Of a stretch of 64,000 nt of DNA, positions 22,457 through 30,945 are shown piece by piece. A program made the position numbers and the translations under genes. Under the pieces are notes generated by a model. That model saw nothing but the letters and a program-made list of their open reading frames with translations, was not told where the DNA came from and ran no database searches. The stretch is from contig JARGDL010000002.1 in the NCBI GenBank assembly GCA_029210465.1, positions 186,001 through 250,000 of the forward strand, given 5' to 3'. The stretch comes from Stygiobacter electus. Lineage in GTDB: Bacteria > Bacteroidota > Ignavibacteria > Ignavibacteriales > Melioribacteraceae. Numbering within the stretch: position 1 is the first letter of the stretch; each line of letters opens with the position of its first letter.

Positions 22457-22996
22457 GTGTCGCGTATAGGAAAAAAACCTGTTCAAATATCAAAAGATGT
22501 TACTGCAATACTTGAAGGTAACATTCTTAAAATAAAAGGTAAATTGGGTGAGTTGGAAATGCCTGTTCACCCCAATATGAAGATTGAAATTACTCAAAAC
22601 GAAATAGTTGTAACTAGACCAGATGATTTAAAAGAAAATCGTGCTTTGCATGGGTTAACAAGAGCACTTATTCAGAACATGGTAAAAGGTGTTACTGAAG
22701 GTTATACAAAACAACTTGATATCGTTGGTGTTGGTTACAAGGCTGAATTAAAAGGAAATGCAATTTTATTCTCACTTGGTTTTTCTCATCCAATATACTT
22801 TTTTGCACCAGAGGGGATAAAATTTGAAGTTCCAACTCCAACACAAGTTAAAATTTCTGGTACTGACAAAGAACTAGTCGGAATGGTTGCAGCAAAAATT
22901 CGTTCTTTGAAAAAACCTGAACCTTATAAAGGTAAAGGTATTAAATACTCAGATGAAAAGATTATTCGCAAAGCTGGTAAAACAGCAGGTAAGTAA
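22457..22996 (+). CDS. rplF: 50S ribosomal protein L6
   Basis: L6 lies near the sarcin-ricin loop and stabilises the factor-binding region. It has 179 residues in two homologous domains; the second carries [16 protein letters not shown], the L6 signature. The start is GTG behind ACAAGGAAT, giving [11 protein letters not shown], the usual N-terminus. It lies between rpsH and rplR. Confidence 0.98.
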   Translation: MSRIGKKPVQISKDVTAILEGNILKIKGKLGELEMPVHPNMKIEITQNEIVVTRPDDLKENRALHGLTRALIQNMVKGVTEGYTKQLDIVGVGYKAELKGNAILFSLGFSHPIYFFAPEGIKFEVPTPTQVKISGTDKELVGMVAAKIRSLKKPEPYKGKGIKYSDEKIIRKAGKTAGK

Positions 22997-23010
22997 TAGG
23001 AGAATTTGAA

Positions 23011-23376
23011 ATGTTTCTACGTGAAAATAAAGCAAGAGAAAAAAAACATATAAGAGTTCGTAAAAAAGTAACTGGAACACCAGAAAGACCAAGATTATGT
23101 GTTTACAGAAGTTTGTCAAATATTTATGCTCAAGTTATTGATGATACAAAAGGTGTTACTCTTGCAGAAGCCTCAACTTTATCTAAAGAAATTGCTGAAG
23201 AATTAAAAAATTTAAAAGGTAAAGTTTCTAAAAGTTCTTTAGTTGGTAAATTAGTTGCAAAAAAAGCAATAGAAAAAGGAATAACCCAAGTAGTTTTTGA
23301 CCGTGGTGGTTTAAAATATCATGGTAGAATTAAAGCCTTAGCAGATGGTGCTCGCGAAGGCGGATTAAAGTTCTAA
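23011..23376 (+). CDS. rplR: 50S ribosomal protein L18
   Basis: L18 binds 5S rRNA together with L5. The 121 residues include [20 protein letters not shown] and the C-terminal signature [27 protein letters not shown] site lies before the ATG. Unusually, the gene is followed by a tRNA gene rather than directly by rpsE. Confidence 0.97.
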   Translation: MFLRENKAREKKHIRVRKKVTGTPERPRLCVYRSLSNIYAQVIDDTKGVTLAEASTLSKEIAEELKNLKGKVSKSSLVGKLVAKKAIEKGITQVVFDRGGLKYHGRIKALADGAREGGLKF

Positions 23377-23394
23377 AAAATTTTGTAAAGAAAC

Positions 23395-23465
23395 TGCCAG
23401 ATCGTCTAATGGCAGGACAACGCCCTTTGGAGGCGTCTGTGGAGGTTCGAATCCTCCTCTGGCAG
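23395..23465 (+). tRNA. tRNA-Gln (anticodon UUG)
   Basis: A complete cloverleaf can be folded by eye. The 7-bp acceptor stem TGCCAGA (23395-23401) pairs with TCTGGCA. The D arm carries TAATGGCA. The 5-bp anticodon stem ACGCC/GGCGT encloses CTTTGGA with anticodon TTG. The T arm is GGAGG-TTCGAAT-CCTCC. The discriminator is G and the 3' CCA is not encoded. U1-A72 is typical of bacterial tRNA-Gln. It lies 18 bases after rplR and 65 before rpsE, within the spc gene series and in the same direction, so it is probably cut out of the ribosomal-protein transcript unless it has its own promoter. Confidence 0.95.
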
Positions 23466-23530
23466 CAAAATTAATATTGCCTTTGGCACATTATGATAGT
23501 TAATCAAGTTCGTAAACAGGAGAGTTAAAA

Positions 23531-24043
23531 TTGAATTTGAAGTACAAAAAAGTATCGGGTCTTGAAAATCTTAAAGAAAAAATCGTTCACATTAATCGTG
23601 TTGCTAAAGTAGTTAAAGGTGGACGTAGATTTAGTTTCAACGCAATTGTTGTTGTTGGTGATGGTAATGGTCACGTTGGCGTTGGTCTTGGCAAAGCTAA
23701 CGAAGTTACCGATGCTATCTCTAAAGGCATTGATGATGCTAAGAAAAATGTTTATAGAGTTCCAGTTATTAAAGGTACTGTTCCTCATGCAGTAATTGGT
23801 AAATTTGGTGCTGGTAGAGTTTTATTAAAACCAGCTACTCCAGGTACTGGTTTAATTGCTGGTGGTGGTGTTCGTGCCGTTTTAGAAGCAGCTGGTGTTA
23901 CTGATGTTTTAACAAAATCATTAGGTTCTAGTAACCCTCACAACCAAGTTAAAGCTACTTTAATTGCTTTATTAAAATTGATTGACCCAAGAACTATGGC
24001 TGCAAAACGTAAAATGTCTGTTTCAGAGTTATTTAATTCGTAA
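23531..24043 (+). CDS. rpsE: 30S ribosomal protein S5
   Basis: S5 contributes to decoding fidelity and mRNA unwinding. The 170 residues include the double-stranded RNA-binding N-domain with [19 protein letters not shown] and the later [19 protein letters not shown] segment. The start is TTG behind CAGGAGAG. The gap before it contains the tRNA-Gln gene and 65 further bases. rpmD follows in the usual order. Confidence 0.98.
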   Translation: MNLKYKKVSGLENLKEKIVHINRVAKVVKGGRRFSFNAIVVVGDGNGHVGVGLGKANEVTDAISKGIDDAKKNVYRVPVIKGTVPHAVIGKFGAGRVLLKPATPGTGLIAGGGVRAVLEAAGVTDVLTKSLGSSNPHNQVKATLIALLKLIDPRTMAAKRKMSVSELFNS

Positions 24044-24055
24044 TTTGAGGTTAAG

Positions 24056-24244
24056 ATGGCTAAAAAATTAAAAATAGTTCAAATTGGTAGTGTTATCGAT
24101 AGACCTGTGAAACAAAAAAGAACTATCGAAGCTTTAGGTTTAGCAAGACCTAATCACGTAGTTATAAAAAATGATACTCCTCAAATTAGAGGAATGATAA
24201 AAATAGTATCTCATCTTGTAAAAGTTGAAGAATTAGAAGCGTAA
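24056..24244 (+). CDS. rpmD: 50S ribosomal protein L30
   Basis: L30 is a small rRNA-binding protein. The 62 residues show KLKIVQIGSVIDRPVKQKRT and the family motif ALGLARPNHVVIKNDTPQIRG. It sits between rpsE and rplO with 12-base gaps on each side and a TGAGG ribosome binding site. Confidence 0.97.
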   Translation: MAKKLKIVQIGSVIDRPVKQKRTIEALGLARPNHVVIKNDTPQIRGMIKIVSHLVKVEELEA

Positions 24245-24256
24245 AAGAGGAATTCA

Positions 24257-24721
24257 ATGGATATTCTAAGTAATTTAAAACCTGCAAAAGGATCAAATAA
24301 AAAAGTTAAAAGAATTGGACGTGGCGAAGGTTCTGGTCATGGCGGAACTGCTACTCGTGGTGAAAATGGTCAACGTTCAAGAGCTGGTGCTAAATATAAA
24401 GTTTGGTTCGAAGGTGGTCAAATGCCACTTCAAAGAAGAGTTCCTAAACGTGGTTTCAAATCTCCATTTAGAGTTGAATACCAAATTGTTAATGTCGGAA
24501 GTCTTCAAAAATTAATTGATGATAAAAAAGTTGAAGATGGTATTATTAATGCTGTCTCTCTTTTTAAAAATGGATTGATTTCAAAGGCTAATGCACCATT
24601 TAAAATTTTAGGTAATGGTGAATTAACATCTAAATTAAATGTTGAAGCACATAAATTTAGTGCTTCTGCAAAACAAAAAATTGAAGCTGTTGGCGGAACA
24701 ACAAAAGAGATTAAACTTTAA
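24257..24721 (+). CDS. rplO: 50S ribosomal protein L15
   Basis: L15 is a late 50S assembly protein whose glycine-rich N-terminus penetrates the rRNA. The 154 residues contain KRIGRGEGSGHGGTATRGEN and the FEGGQMPLQRRVPKRGF motif. Its stop codon overlaps the secY start (TAATG), indicating translational coupling to the translocon gene. Confidence 0.98.
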   Translation: MDILSNLKPAKGSNKKVKRIGRGEGSGHGGTATRGENGQRSRAGAKYKVWFEGGQMPLQRRVPKRGFKSPFRVEYQIVNVGSLQKLIDDKKVEDGIINAVSLFKNGLISKANAPFKILGNGELTSKLNVEAHKFSASAKQKIEAVGGTTKEIKL

Positions 24722-26058
24722 TGGCGACTCTAAAAGATACTTTCCGAAATATTTTTAAGATTCATGAGCTAAGACAGCGAATTTTGTATACAATCGCTCT
24801 GCTCATTATTGTGAGAATTGGTTCTCACATTACTTTACCAGGTATTGATACTGTACTTCTAAATGAAGCTACAAAAAATAGTTCATCCAATACTTTATTT
24901 GGATTTTATGATTTATTTGTTGGTGGTGCTTTTAAAAATGCTGCGATCTTTGCATTAGGTATTATGCCTTACATTTCATCTTCTATTGTTTTGCAAATTG
25001 CTGGTGCAGTTGTACCTTATTTACAAAAACTACAAAAAGAAGGTGAAGATGGTAGGAAGAAAATTAATCAGTTGACACGATATGGAACAGTGCTTATTGC
25101 TGGATTCCAATCTTGGGGAACTACATCTATTCTTTTACATATGAATAACAACGGAATGCCTGTTGTACCAGAAGCTGTTCGTGGTTTTGCATGGATATTA
25201 TCAACTGTAATTATTTTAACTTCTGGAACTATGTTTTTAATGTGGATGGGTGAACAAATTACAGATAAAGGAATTGGAAATGGAATTTCATTAATAATTT
25301 TTATCGGTATTATTGATAGATTCCCATTTGCAATTTTGGATGAATATCAATTAATAGCTTCTGGAAGTAGAAATATTGTTATAGAAGTAGTAATAATTTC
25401 TTTAATGGTTTTAATAATTGCTGGAGTAATTTTTGTTACACAAGGTACAAGAAGAATCCCAGTTCAATATGCTAAACGTGTTGTTGGAAGAAAAGTTTAT
25501 GGTGGTGTTACTCAATATATTCCTTTAAGAGTTAATACAGCTGGAGTAATGCCTATTATTTTTGCTCAATCAATCGTTTTTATACCCACAACATTACTTT
25601 CATTTTTCCCTAATAACGAATTTTTATCAAATATAAATAGATACATTTCTTACGGTTCTTTCTTTTATACATTAGCCGAGGCATTGCTGATTATTTTCTT
25701 TACATATTTTTATACAGCTATTGCTTTTAATCCGCAAGAAGTATCTGATAATATGAAAAAACAAGGTGGTTTTATTCCTGGAATTCGTCCTGGCAAGCAA
25801 ACAGCAGATTTTATTGATAATATATTGACAAAAATTACTTTACCTGGTTCAGTTTTCTTAGCTATTATTGCAATACTTCCTGTATTTGTTAGATATTTAG
25901 GAGTTTCATCAAGCTTTGCATCATTTTTTGGTGGAACGAGTTTGTTGATTGTTGTTGGTGTAGCTTTAGACACACTTCAACAAATTGAATCGCACTTGTT
26001 GATGAGACATTATGATGGTTTCATGAAATCTGGTAAACTCAAAGGTAGAAGAGGATAA
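24721..26058 (+). CDS. secY: Protein translocase subunit SecY
   Basis: SecY is the channel of the Sec translocon in the inner membrane. The 445-residue protein has about ten hydrophobic segments, the plug-region sequence near LPGIDTVLL, and the signature LFGFYDLFVGGAFKNAAIFALGI-like region around residues 60-80. The cytoplasmic loop NPQEVSDNMKKQGGFIPGIR is diagnostic. The start codon overlaps the rplO stop codon by one base. The secY-map-infA order follows. Confidence 0.98.
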   Translation: MATLKDTFRNIFKIHELRQRILYTIALLIIVRIGSHITLPGIDTVLLNEATKNSSSNTLFGFYDLFVGGAFKNAAIFALGIMPYISSSIVLQIAGAVVPYLQKLQKEGEDGRKKINQLTRYGTVLIAGFQSWGTTSILLHMNNNGMPVVPEAVRGFAWILSTVIILTSGTMFLMWMGEQITDKGIGNGISLIIFIGIIDRFPFAILDEYQLIASGSRNIVIEVVIISLMVLIIAGVIFVTQGTRRIPVQYAKRVVGRKVYGGVTQYIPLRVNTAGVMPIIFAQSIVFIPTTLLSFFPNNEFLSNINRYISYGSFFYTLAEALLIIFFTYFYTAIAFNPQEVSDNMKKQGGFIPGIRPGKQTADFIDNILTKITLPGSVFLAIIAILPVFVRYLGVSSSFASFFGGTSLLIVVGVALDTLQQIESHLLMRHYDGFMKSGKLKGRRG

Positions 26059-26065
26059 TTAAGAT

Positions 26066-26827
26066 TTGATTTTAATTAAAAGCAAACGCGAAATTGATTT
26101 TATTCGCGAAAGCTCTAAAATTGTTGCTGAGACTTTACAATTATTGAAGCGTTATGCTAAAGCTGGTATAACGACATTAGAACTGGATAAAATTGCAGAA
26201 GATTACATTAGAAGTAACAATGCAACGCCAGCATTTAAAGGTTATTCACAAGCTGGTTCAATTGATTTTCCAGGTTCAATTTGTTCTTCTATTGATGATG
26301 AGGTTGTTCACGGTATCCCGGGCAACAGAGTTCTTAAAAATGGTGAAATACTTTCAATTGATGTTGGTGTTGAAAAAAATGGTTATTATGGTGATGCTGC
26401 TTTAACAGTTGCAATAGGTGAAATTTCTGAAGAGAAAAAAAAATTAATGGATGTTACGGAAAAATCTCTTTACATTGGAATTGAACAAGCTGTTGAAAAA
26501 AATAGGATTGGTGATATTTCTAATGCAATACAAACCTATGTTGAAAGTTACGGATATGGCATTGTAAAAGATTTAACTGGTCATGGTGTTGGAAAATTTT
26601 TACATGAAGAACCACAAATTCCAAATTATGGTAAAAAGAATAGTGGTGCGGTTATAAAAAGTGGAATGACATTAGCAATTGAACCAATGATAAATTTAGG
26701 TACTCATAAAGTAATAGTTGCAGATGATGGTTGGACAATTTTAACTGCAGATGGAAAGCCTTCTGCACATTTTGAACATACAATTGCAATAATTGATGGT
26801 AAACCGGAAATATTAAGTATAAATTAA
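26066..26827 (+). CDS. map: Methionine aminopeptidase, type I
   Basis: Removes the initiator methionine from nascent proteins. The metal ligands are visible as Asp99, Asp110, His173, Glu206 and Glu237, with His82 in VHGIP as the substrate-binding histidine. The 253-residue length without an N-terminal extension marks the type Ia form. The start is TTG 7 bases after secY; the reading MILIKSKREIDFI fits the family N-terminus. The stop codon abuts the infA start. Confidence 0.96.
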   Translation: MILIKSKREIDFIRESSKIVAETLQLLKRYAKAGITTLELDKIAEDYIRSNNATPAFKGYSQAGSIDFPGSICSSIDDEVVHGIPGNRVLKNGEILSIDVGVEKNGYYGDAALTVAIGEISEEKKKLMDVTEKSLYIGIEQAVEKNRIGDISNAIQTYVESYGYGIVKDLTGHGVGKFLHEEPQIPNYGKKNSGAVIKSGMTLAIEPMINLGTHKVIVADDGWTILTADGKPSAHFEHTIAIIDGKPEILSIN

Positions 26828-27046
26828 ATGGCAAAACAAGGACCAATAAAAGTTGATGGAGTTATTACAGAAACATTACCAAATGCTACATTCAAAGTGC
26901 GTTTGGATAATGGCCATGAAATTTTAGCTCATATTTCTGGTAAAATGAGAATGCACTTTATAAAAATTTTAGTTGGTGATAAAGTTGCAATTGAATTATC
27001 ACCTTACGATTTAAACAAAGGAAGAATTACTTACAGATACAAATAA
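26828..27046 (+). CDS. infA: Translation initiation factor IF-1
   Basis: IF-1 blocks the ribosomal A site during initiation. The 72-residue S1-like OB protein shows [20 protein letters not shown] and [19 protein letters not shown], close to the consensus. It starts immediately after the map stop codon and lies before rpmJ, the conserved arrangement. Confidence 0.98.
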   Translation: MAKQGPIKVDGVITETLPNATFKVRLDNGHEILAHISGKMRMHFIKILVGDKVAIELSPYDLNKGRITYRYK

Positions 27047-27058
27047 TGGAGTTTTATA

Positions 27059-27172
27059 ATGAAGGTCAGAGCTTCAGTAAAAAAAATGTGTGAACATTGC
27101 AAGATTATTAGAAGAAAAGGTGTGGTAAGAGTAATCTGCAAAAATCCAAAACATAAACAAAGACAAGGTTAA
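27059..27172 (+). CDS. rpmJ: 50S ribosomal protein L36 (zinc-binding type)
   Basis: A 37-residue ORF beginning [20 protein letters not shown]. The zinc ligands Cys11, Cys14, Cys27 and His32 are all present, so this is the zinc-binding form. It lies between infA and rpsM, exactly where rpmJ is expected, behind an ATGGAG ribosome binding site. Confidence 0.97.
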   Translation: MKVRASVKKMCEHCKIIRRKGVVRVICKNPKHKQRQG

Positions 27173-27189
27173 AATTAGGAGGTTATAGA

Positions 27190-27573
27190 TTGGCTCGTTT
27201 AGCAGGTATCGATCTACCAAAAAATAAAAAAGCTTATATCGGTTTAACCTATATTTTTGGTATTGGTGTAAGCAGTGCTATGGATATTTTGAAAAAAGCA
27301 GAAGTTGATCCAAATAAAAAAATATCCGAACTCAGTGAAGAAGAATTAGCAAAAATTCGTTCAATAATGACCAACGAATATAAAGTTGAAGGTGCTTTAA
27401 GAAGTGAAATTCAACAAAATATTAAACGTTTGATGGATATTGGTACTTATCGTGGTATTAGACACAGAAGAGGATTACCAGTTCGTGGTCAAAGAACAAG
27501 AACTAATTCTCGTACTCGTAAAGGTAAACGTAAAACAGTAGCTGGTAAAAAGAAAGTAGCAGCTAAGAAGTAA
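27190..27573 (+). CDS. rpsM: 30S ribosomal protein S13
   Basis: S13 in the 30S head contacts L5 and the P-site tRNA. The 127 residues begin [20 protein letters not shown] and include the C-terminal [19 protein letters not shown] with a basic tail. The start is TTG behind TTAGGAGG, a near-perfect ribosome binding site. It opens the alpha segment (rpsM-rpsK-rpsD-rpoA-rplQ). Confidence 0.98.
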   Translation: MARLAGIDLPKNKKAYIGLTYIFGIGVSSAMDILKKAEVDPNKKISELSEEELAKIRSIMTNEYKVEGALRSEIQQNIKRLMDIGTYRGIRHRRGLPVRGQRTRTNSRTRKGKRKTVAGKKKVAAKK

Positions 27574-27598
27574 TAATTAATTTTATTGAGGAGTTAAA

Positions 27599-27985
27599 TT
27601 GGCTAAAGTTGTTAAAAAGACAAGAAAAAAAGTTCATGTGGATGCTGTGGGTGTTGCCCATATAAAAGCATCATTTAATAACGTGATTGTTACGATAACA
27701 GATATTTATGGTAACACAATTTCATGGTCTTCGGCTGGTAAAAATGGTTTTAAAGGTTCAAGAAAAAACACACCTTTTGCATCTCAAGTTACTGCTGAAG
27801 CTGCAGCTAAAGAAGCTTATGACCTTGGATTAAGAAAAGTTGATGTCTTTGTTAAAGGTCCTGGAGCTGGTAGAGAAGCTGCTATAAGAGCATTAAATAC
27901 AGCTGGATTGGAAATTTTATCTATTAAAGATAATACTCCAATTCCACATAATGGATGCAGACCACCAAAACGTAGAAGAGTTTAA
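27599..27985 (+). CDS. rpsK: 30S ribosomal protein S11
   Basis: S11 lies on the 30S platform. The 128 residues show [20 protein letters not shown] and the C-terminal signature [18 protein letters not shown]. The start is TTG behind TGAGGAG, giving [13 protein letters not shown]. It precedes rpsD by 15 bases. Confidence 0.98.
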   Translation: MAKVVKKTRKKVHVDAVGVAHIKASFNNVIVTITDIYGNTISWSSAGKNGFKGSRKNTPFASQVTAEAAAKEAYDLGLRKVDVFVKGPGAGREAAIRALNTAGLEILSIKDNTPIPHNGCRPPKRRRV

Positions 27986-28000
27986 TAGGAGAAATTTTAG

Positions 28001-28627
28001 ATGGCAAGATACACAGGTTCAAGTTGTAAATTATGTAGAAGAGAAAAACAAAAACTTTTCCTTAAAGGAAGCAAATGTTTTTCTGAAAAATGCCCACTTG
28101 AAAAAAGAAATTATGCACCAGGCCAACATGGTCTTTCACGTCGTGCTAAATTTTCTGAATACGGTGTGCAATTAAGAGAAAAACAAAAAGTTAAAAGAAT
28201 TTATGGATTGCTTGAAACTCAATTTGAAAACTATTTCGAAAAAGCAAACCGTCAAAAAGGTGTTACTGGTGGTAATTTAATCAAGTTATTAGAAAGAAGA
28301 TTAGATAATGTTATTTATCGTTTAGGTTTTGCTCCTTCAAGAAAAGCTGCAAGACAATTGATACTTCATCGCCATTTTACAGTTAACAATAAGCTTGTTG
28401 ATATTCCTTCTTATTTATTAAATGCAGGTGATGTTATTGCAGTTCGTGAAAAAAGTAAAAAATTAGATGTTATACATGATTCATTAAGAAGAACAAAAGA
28501 CAATATTTATTCATGGTTAACTGTTGATAAAGCTTCATTGACAGGAACATTCTTACAAATTCCTGAAAGAGAAGAAATTCCATTGAATGCAAATGAACAA
28601 TTAATTGTTGAATTATATTCTAAGTAG
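28001..28627 (+). CDS. rpsD: 30S ribosomal protein S4 (zinc-binding type)
   Basis: S4 is a primary 16S rRNA-binding protein and in many bacteria the repressor of the alpha operon. The 208 residues carry four zinc-ligand cysteines (Cys9, Cys12, Cys26, Cys31) and the S4 RNA-binding domain near [18 protein letters not shown]. An AGGAG site lies before the ATG. Standard position between rpsK and rpoA. Confidence 0.98.
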   Translation: MARYTGSSCKLCRREKQKLFLKGSKCFSEKCPLEKRNYAPGQHGLSRRAKFSEYGVQLREKQKVKRIYGLLETQFENYFEKANRQKGVTGGNLIKLLERRLDNVIYRLGFAPSRKAARQLILHRHFTVNNKLVDIPSYLLNAGDVIAVREKSKKLDVIHDSLRRTKDNIYSWLTVDKASLTGTFLQIPEREEIPLNANEQLIVELYSK

Positions 28628-28654
28628 AAATTTTAATTATAAAGAGGATACTAA

Positions 28655-29656
28655 ATGAGCTATCCATTCATAAAAATGCCAGAAGGTGTTCAAATTGATG
28701 AATCTTCTAGCAATGAAAGATTTGGAAGATTTTTTGTACAACCGCTCGAAAGAGGTTATGGAGTTACACTTGGTAATTCATTAAGAAGAGTTTTACTTTC
28801 TTCTTTAACCGGAGCGGCAATTACAGCTATTAAAATTGATGGCGTTTTACATGAATTTTCAACAATCCCCGGCGTTGTTGAAGATGTAACTGAATTAATT
28901 CTTAATCTTAAAAAAGTAAGATTAAAATTAAATGATAAAAAAACTGCCGAGTGCGAAGTTTCAATTTCTGGATCCAAAACATTCACCGCCGCTGATATTC
29001 AAAAAGCTTGTCCTGATATTGAAATATTAAACCCGGACTTATTAATAGCAAGATTAAACGAAAATGCTAAACTTGTTATGGAATTAAAATTTGGTATCGG
29101 GAAAGGTTATGTCCCTGCTAATGAACATAAAATTCCTGATATGTCAATTGGTACAATTCCTATAGATTCAATTTTTACTCCAATAGTAAATGTTCGTTAT
29201 GATATTGAAAACGTTCGTATTGGAGAAAGAAACGATTTTGAGAAATTAACACTTGAAATAACTACAGATGGTTCTATCAATCCTCAAGAAGCATTATCAA
29301 ATGCAGCTAAAATTTTGAAAGACCATATTTCATTATTCATTAATTTTAATGCTGAACCTGAAGAAGAAAAAGTTGAAGTTGTTCGCGATACTGAAACAGA
29401 ACGTATTAGAAAAATTTTAATGACAAGTATTGATGATCTTGAATTAAGTGTACGTTCACATAACTGTTTGAAAGCTGCAAATATTAAAACTTTAGGTGAA
29501 TTAGTTAGCAAAGATGAAAGTGAAATGTTAAAGTTCAGAAATTTCGGAAGAAAATCTTTGGCAGAATTAACTGAACTTGTTGATAATTTCGGTCTTGAAT
29601 TTGGAATGAATGTAGATAAATACTTAAAAGACAATACAGAAAATAATAACAAATAG
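28655..29656 (+). CDS. rpoA: DNA-directed RNA polymerase subunit alpha
   Basis: The alpha dimer nucleates polymerase assembly. Of 333 residues, the N-terminal domain contains ERGYGVTLGNSLRRVLLSSL (about 33-52). The C-terminal domain, from about residue 255, has LELSVRSHNCLKAANIKTLG, the helix-hairpin region that contacts DNA and activators. It is placed between rpsD and rplQ, as in nearly all bacteria. Confidence 0.98.
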   Translation: MSYPFIKMPEGVQIDESSSNERFGRFFVQPLERGYGVTLGNSLRRVLLSSLTGAAITAIKIDGVLHEFSTIPGVVEDVTELILNLKKVRLKLNDKKTAECEVSISGSKTFTAADIQKACPDIEILNPDLLIARLNENAKLVMELKFGIGKGYVPANEHKIPDMSIGTIPIDSIFTPIVNVRYDIENVRIGERNDFEKLTLEITTDGSINPQEALSNAAKILKDHISLFINFNAEPEEEKVEVVRDTETERIRKILMTSIDDLELSVRSHNCLKAANIKTLGELVSKDESEMLKFRNFGRKSLAELTELVDNFGLEFGMNVDKYLKDNTENNNK

Positions 29657-29676
29657 TTTTTCCAGAAGGTTAAAGA

Positions 29677-30225
29677 ATGAGACATAGAGTAAAAGGTAGA
29701 AAATTAAAGAGAACTTCAAGCCATCGCTTAGCTTTGTTAAGATCATTAGCAACTTCTCTTTTAAAACACAAAAAAATTAAAACTACTGTTGCAAAAGCAA
29801 AAGAGTTAAGAACTTTTGTTGAACCAATGATTACACGTGCTAAAGCAAATACTGTTCATGCACGTAGAGTTATTAATGCAGATATAAAAGATAGAGCAGT
29901 TGTAAAAGAATTATTTGATGAAATTGTTGCTAAGATTGGTGATCGTCCCGGTGGATATACAAGAATAGTAAAATTGGGACAAAGAAAAGGTGACGCCGCA
30001 GAAATGGCTATTATTGAATTAGTTGATTATAGCGGTATTGTAAAACCAAAATCAACCAAAACATCCAAAGAAGAAACAAAGCCAACTGAAGAAAAAACTG
30101 CTGAAGCTCAAGAAGAAAAAAAGGAAAAGAAAACTTCTAAGCCAAGAGCAAAAAAAGTAAAAGAAGAAACTGAAACAAAAGAAAAGAAAACAAGAAAATC
30201 TTCTAAGAAAGAACAAGAAGCTTAA
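29677..30225 (+). CDS. rplQ: 50S ribosomal protein L17 with charged C-terminal tail
   Basis: L17 lies near the tunnel exit. The core (about 1-122) has [20 protein letters not shown] and [17 protein letters not shown], as expected. A further 60 or so residues rich in Lys, Glu, Thr and Ser follow, making 182 residues against roughly 120 in the short bacterial forms. The tail is low complexity and in frame, with no sign of frameshift. It ends the supercluster; a strong terminator follows 18 bases after the stop. Confidence 0.96.
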   Translation: MRHRVKGRKLKRTSSHRLALLRSLATSLLKHKKIKTTVAKAKELRTFVEPMITRAKANTVHARRVINADIKDRAVVKELFDEIVAKIGDRPGGYTRIVKLGQRKGDAAEMAIIELVDYSGIVKPKSTKTSKEETKPTEEKTAEAQEEKKEKKTSKPRAKKVKEETETKEKKTRKSSKKEQEA

Positions 30226-30243
30226 TAATTAATATTTTTCATT

Positions 30244-30280
30244 AAAAAGAGTAATCGGTTTTCGGTTACTCTTTTTTTTT
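30244..30280 (+). terminator. Strong intrinsic terminator after rplQ
   Basis: A 14-bp stem (30244-30257 with 30263-30276, one G-T pair) encloses a 5-base loop and runs into nine T residues. It closes the ribosomal-protein/RNA-polymerase supercluster and separates it from engB. This is the first hairpin in the window that has a full U tract. Confidence 0.93.
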
Positions 30281-30301
30281 ACCATTTATCAAAATTTAAA
30301 A

Positions 30302-30880
30302 ATGAAAAAAATTGAATTCTTCAAATCAGTTTTTTCTAAAAATGATTTTCCAAAAGAAAATTTATCACAATTAATTTTATGCGGAAGATCAAATGTTGGT
30401 AAATCATCGTTTATCAATTCAGTCTTTAAAACAAAAATTGCAAAAACAAGTTCAACTCCCGGAAAAACTCGTTCATTAAATTTTTACAAAGTTGAAAATA
30501 AATTTTTTATTGTAGATTTACCCGGATTTGGTTTTGCAAAAGTTTCACAAAAAGAAAGAGAAGAGTGGAATAAGTTAATTCTTTCTTTACTTTCAAATTA
30601 CACTTCTATCAAAGTTGCTTTTCATATAATTGATTCAAGACATGAACCACAAGAAAGCGATATAGAATTAAATCGATTTGTTCATGCACAGGAAATTCCT
30701 TATTTCGTGATTTTGAATAAAATAGATAAACTTAATCAAAAAGATAAAAGTGAAAGTGTTAGAAGAATTGTTGAATATTTCCCGGAATTAATCATAAATG
30801 AAAATTTATTTTTATTTTCAGCAATAAATGGTTTTGGTTCAAAAGAAATAAAACAATTGATAACTAAACTCTTCTTATGA
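30302..30880 (+). CDS. engB: Ribosome biogenesis GTP-binding protein EngB/YsxC
   Basis: An essential GTPase involved in late 50S assembly. The G motifs are GRSNVGKS (28-35), DLPG (72-75) and NKID (139-142), with the SA motif near the C-terminus. The 192-residue length is standard. It begins 21 bases after the terminator behind a poor ribosome binding site; no clear promoter was recognised in the short gap. Confidence 0.96.
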   Translation: MKKIEFFKSVFSKNDFPKENLSQLILCGRSNVGKSSFINSVFKTKIAKTSSTPGKTRSLNFYKVENKFFIVDLPGFGFAKVSQKEREEWNKLILSLLSNYTSIKVAFHIIDSRHEPQESDIELNRFVHAQEIPYFVILNKIDKLNQKDKSESVRRIVEYFPELIINENLFLFSAINGFGSKEIKQLITKLFL

Positions 30881-30945
30881 ATTTTTATTCAAACTTTCTT
30901 ATTATTGACTTCAAAATTAAATTTATTAATAAACGAAATATTTAA

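Noticed and set aside
29284..29685. Reverse-strand open frame of 133 codons across the end of rpoA
   Set aside because: It is antisense to the conserved RpoA C-terminal domain and starts within rplQ; the composition is typical of an antisense shadow.
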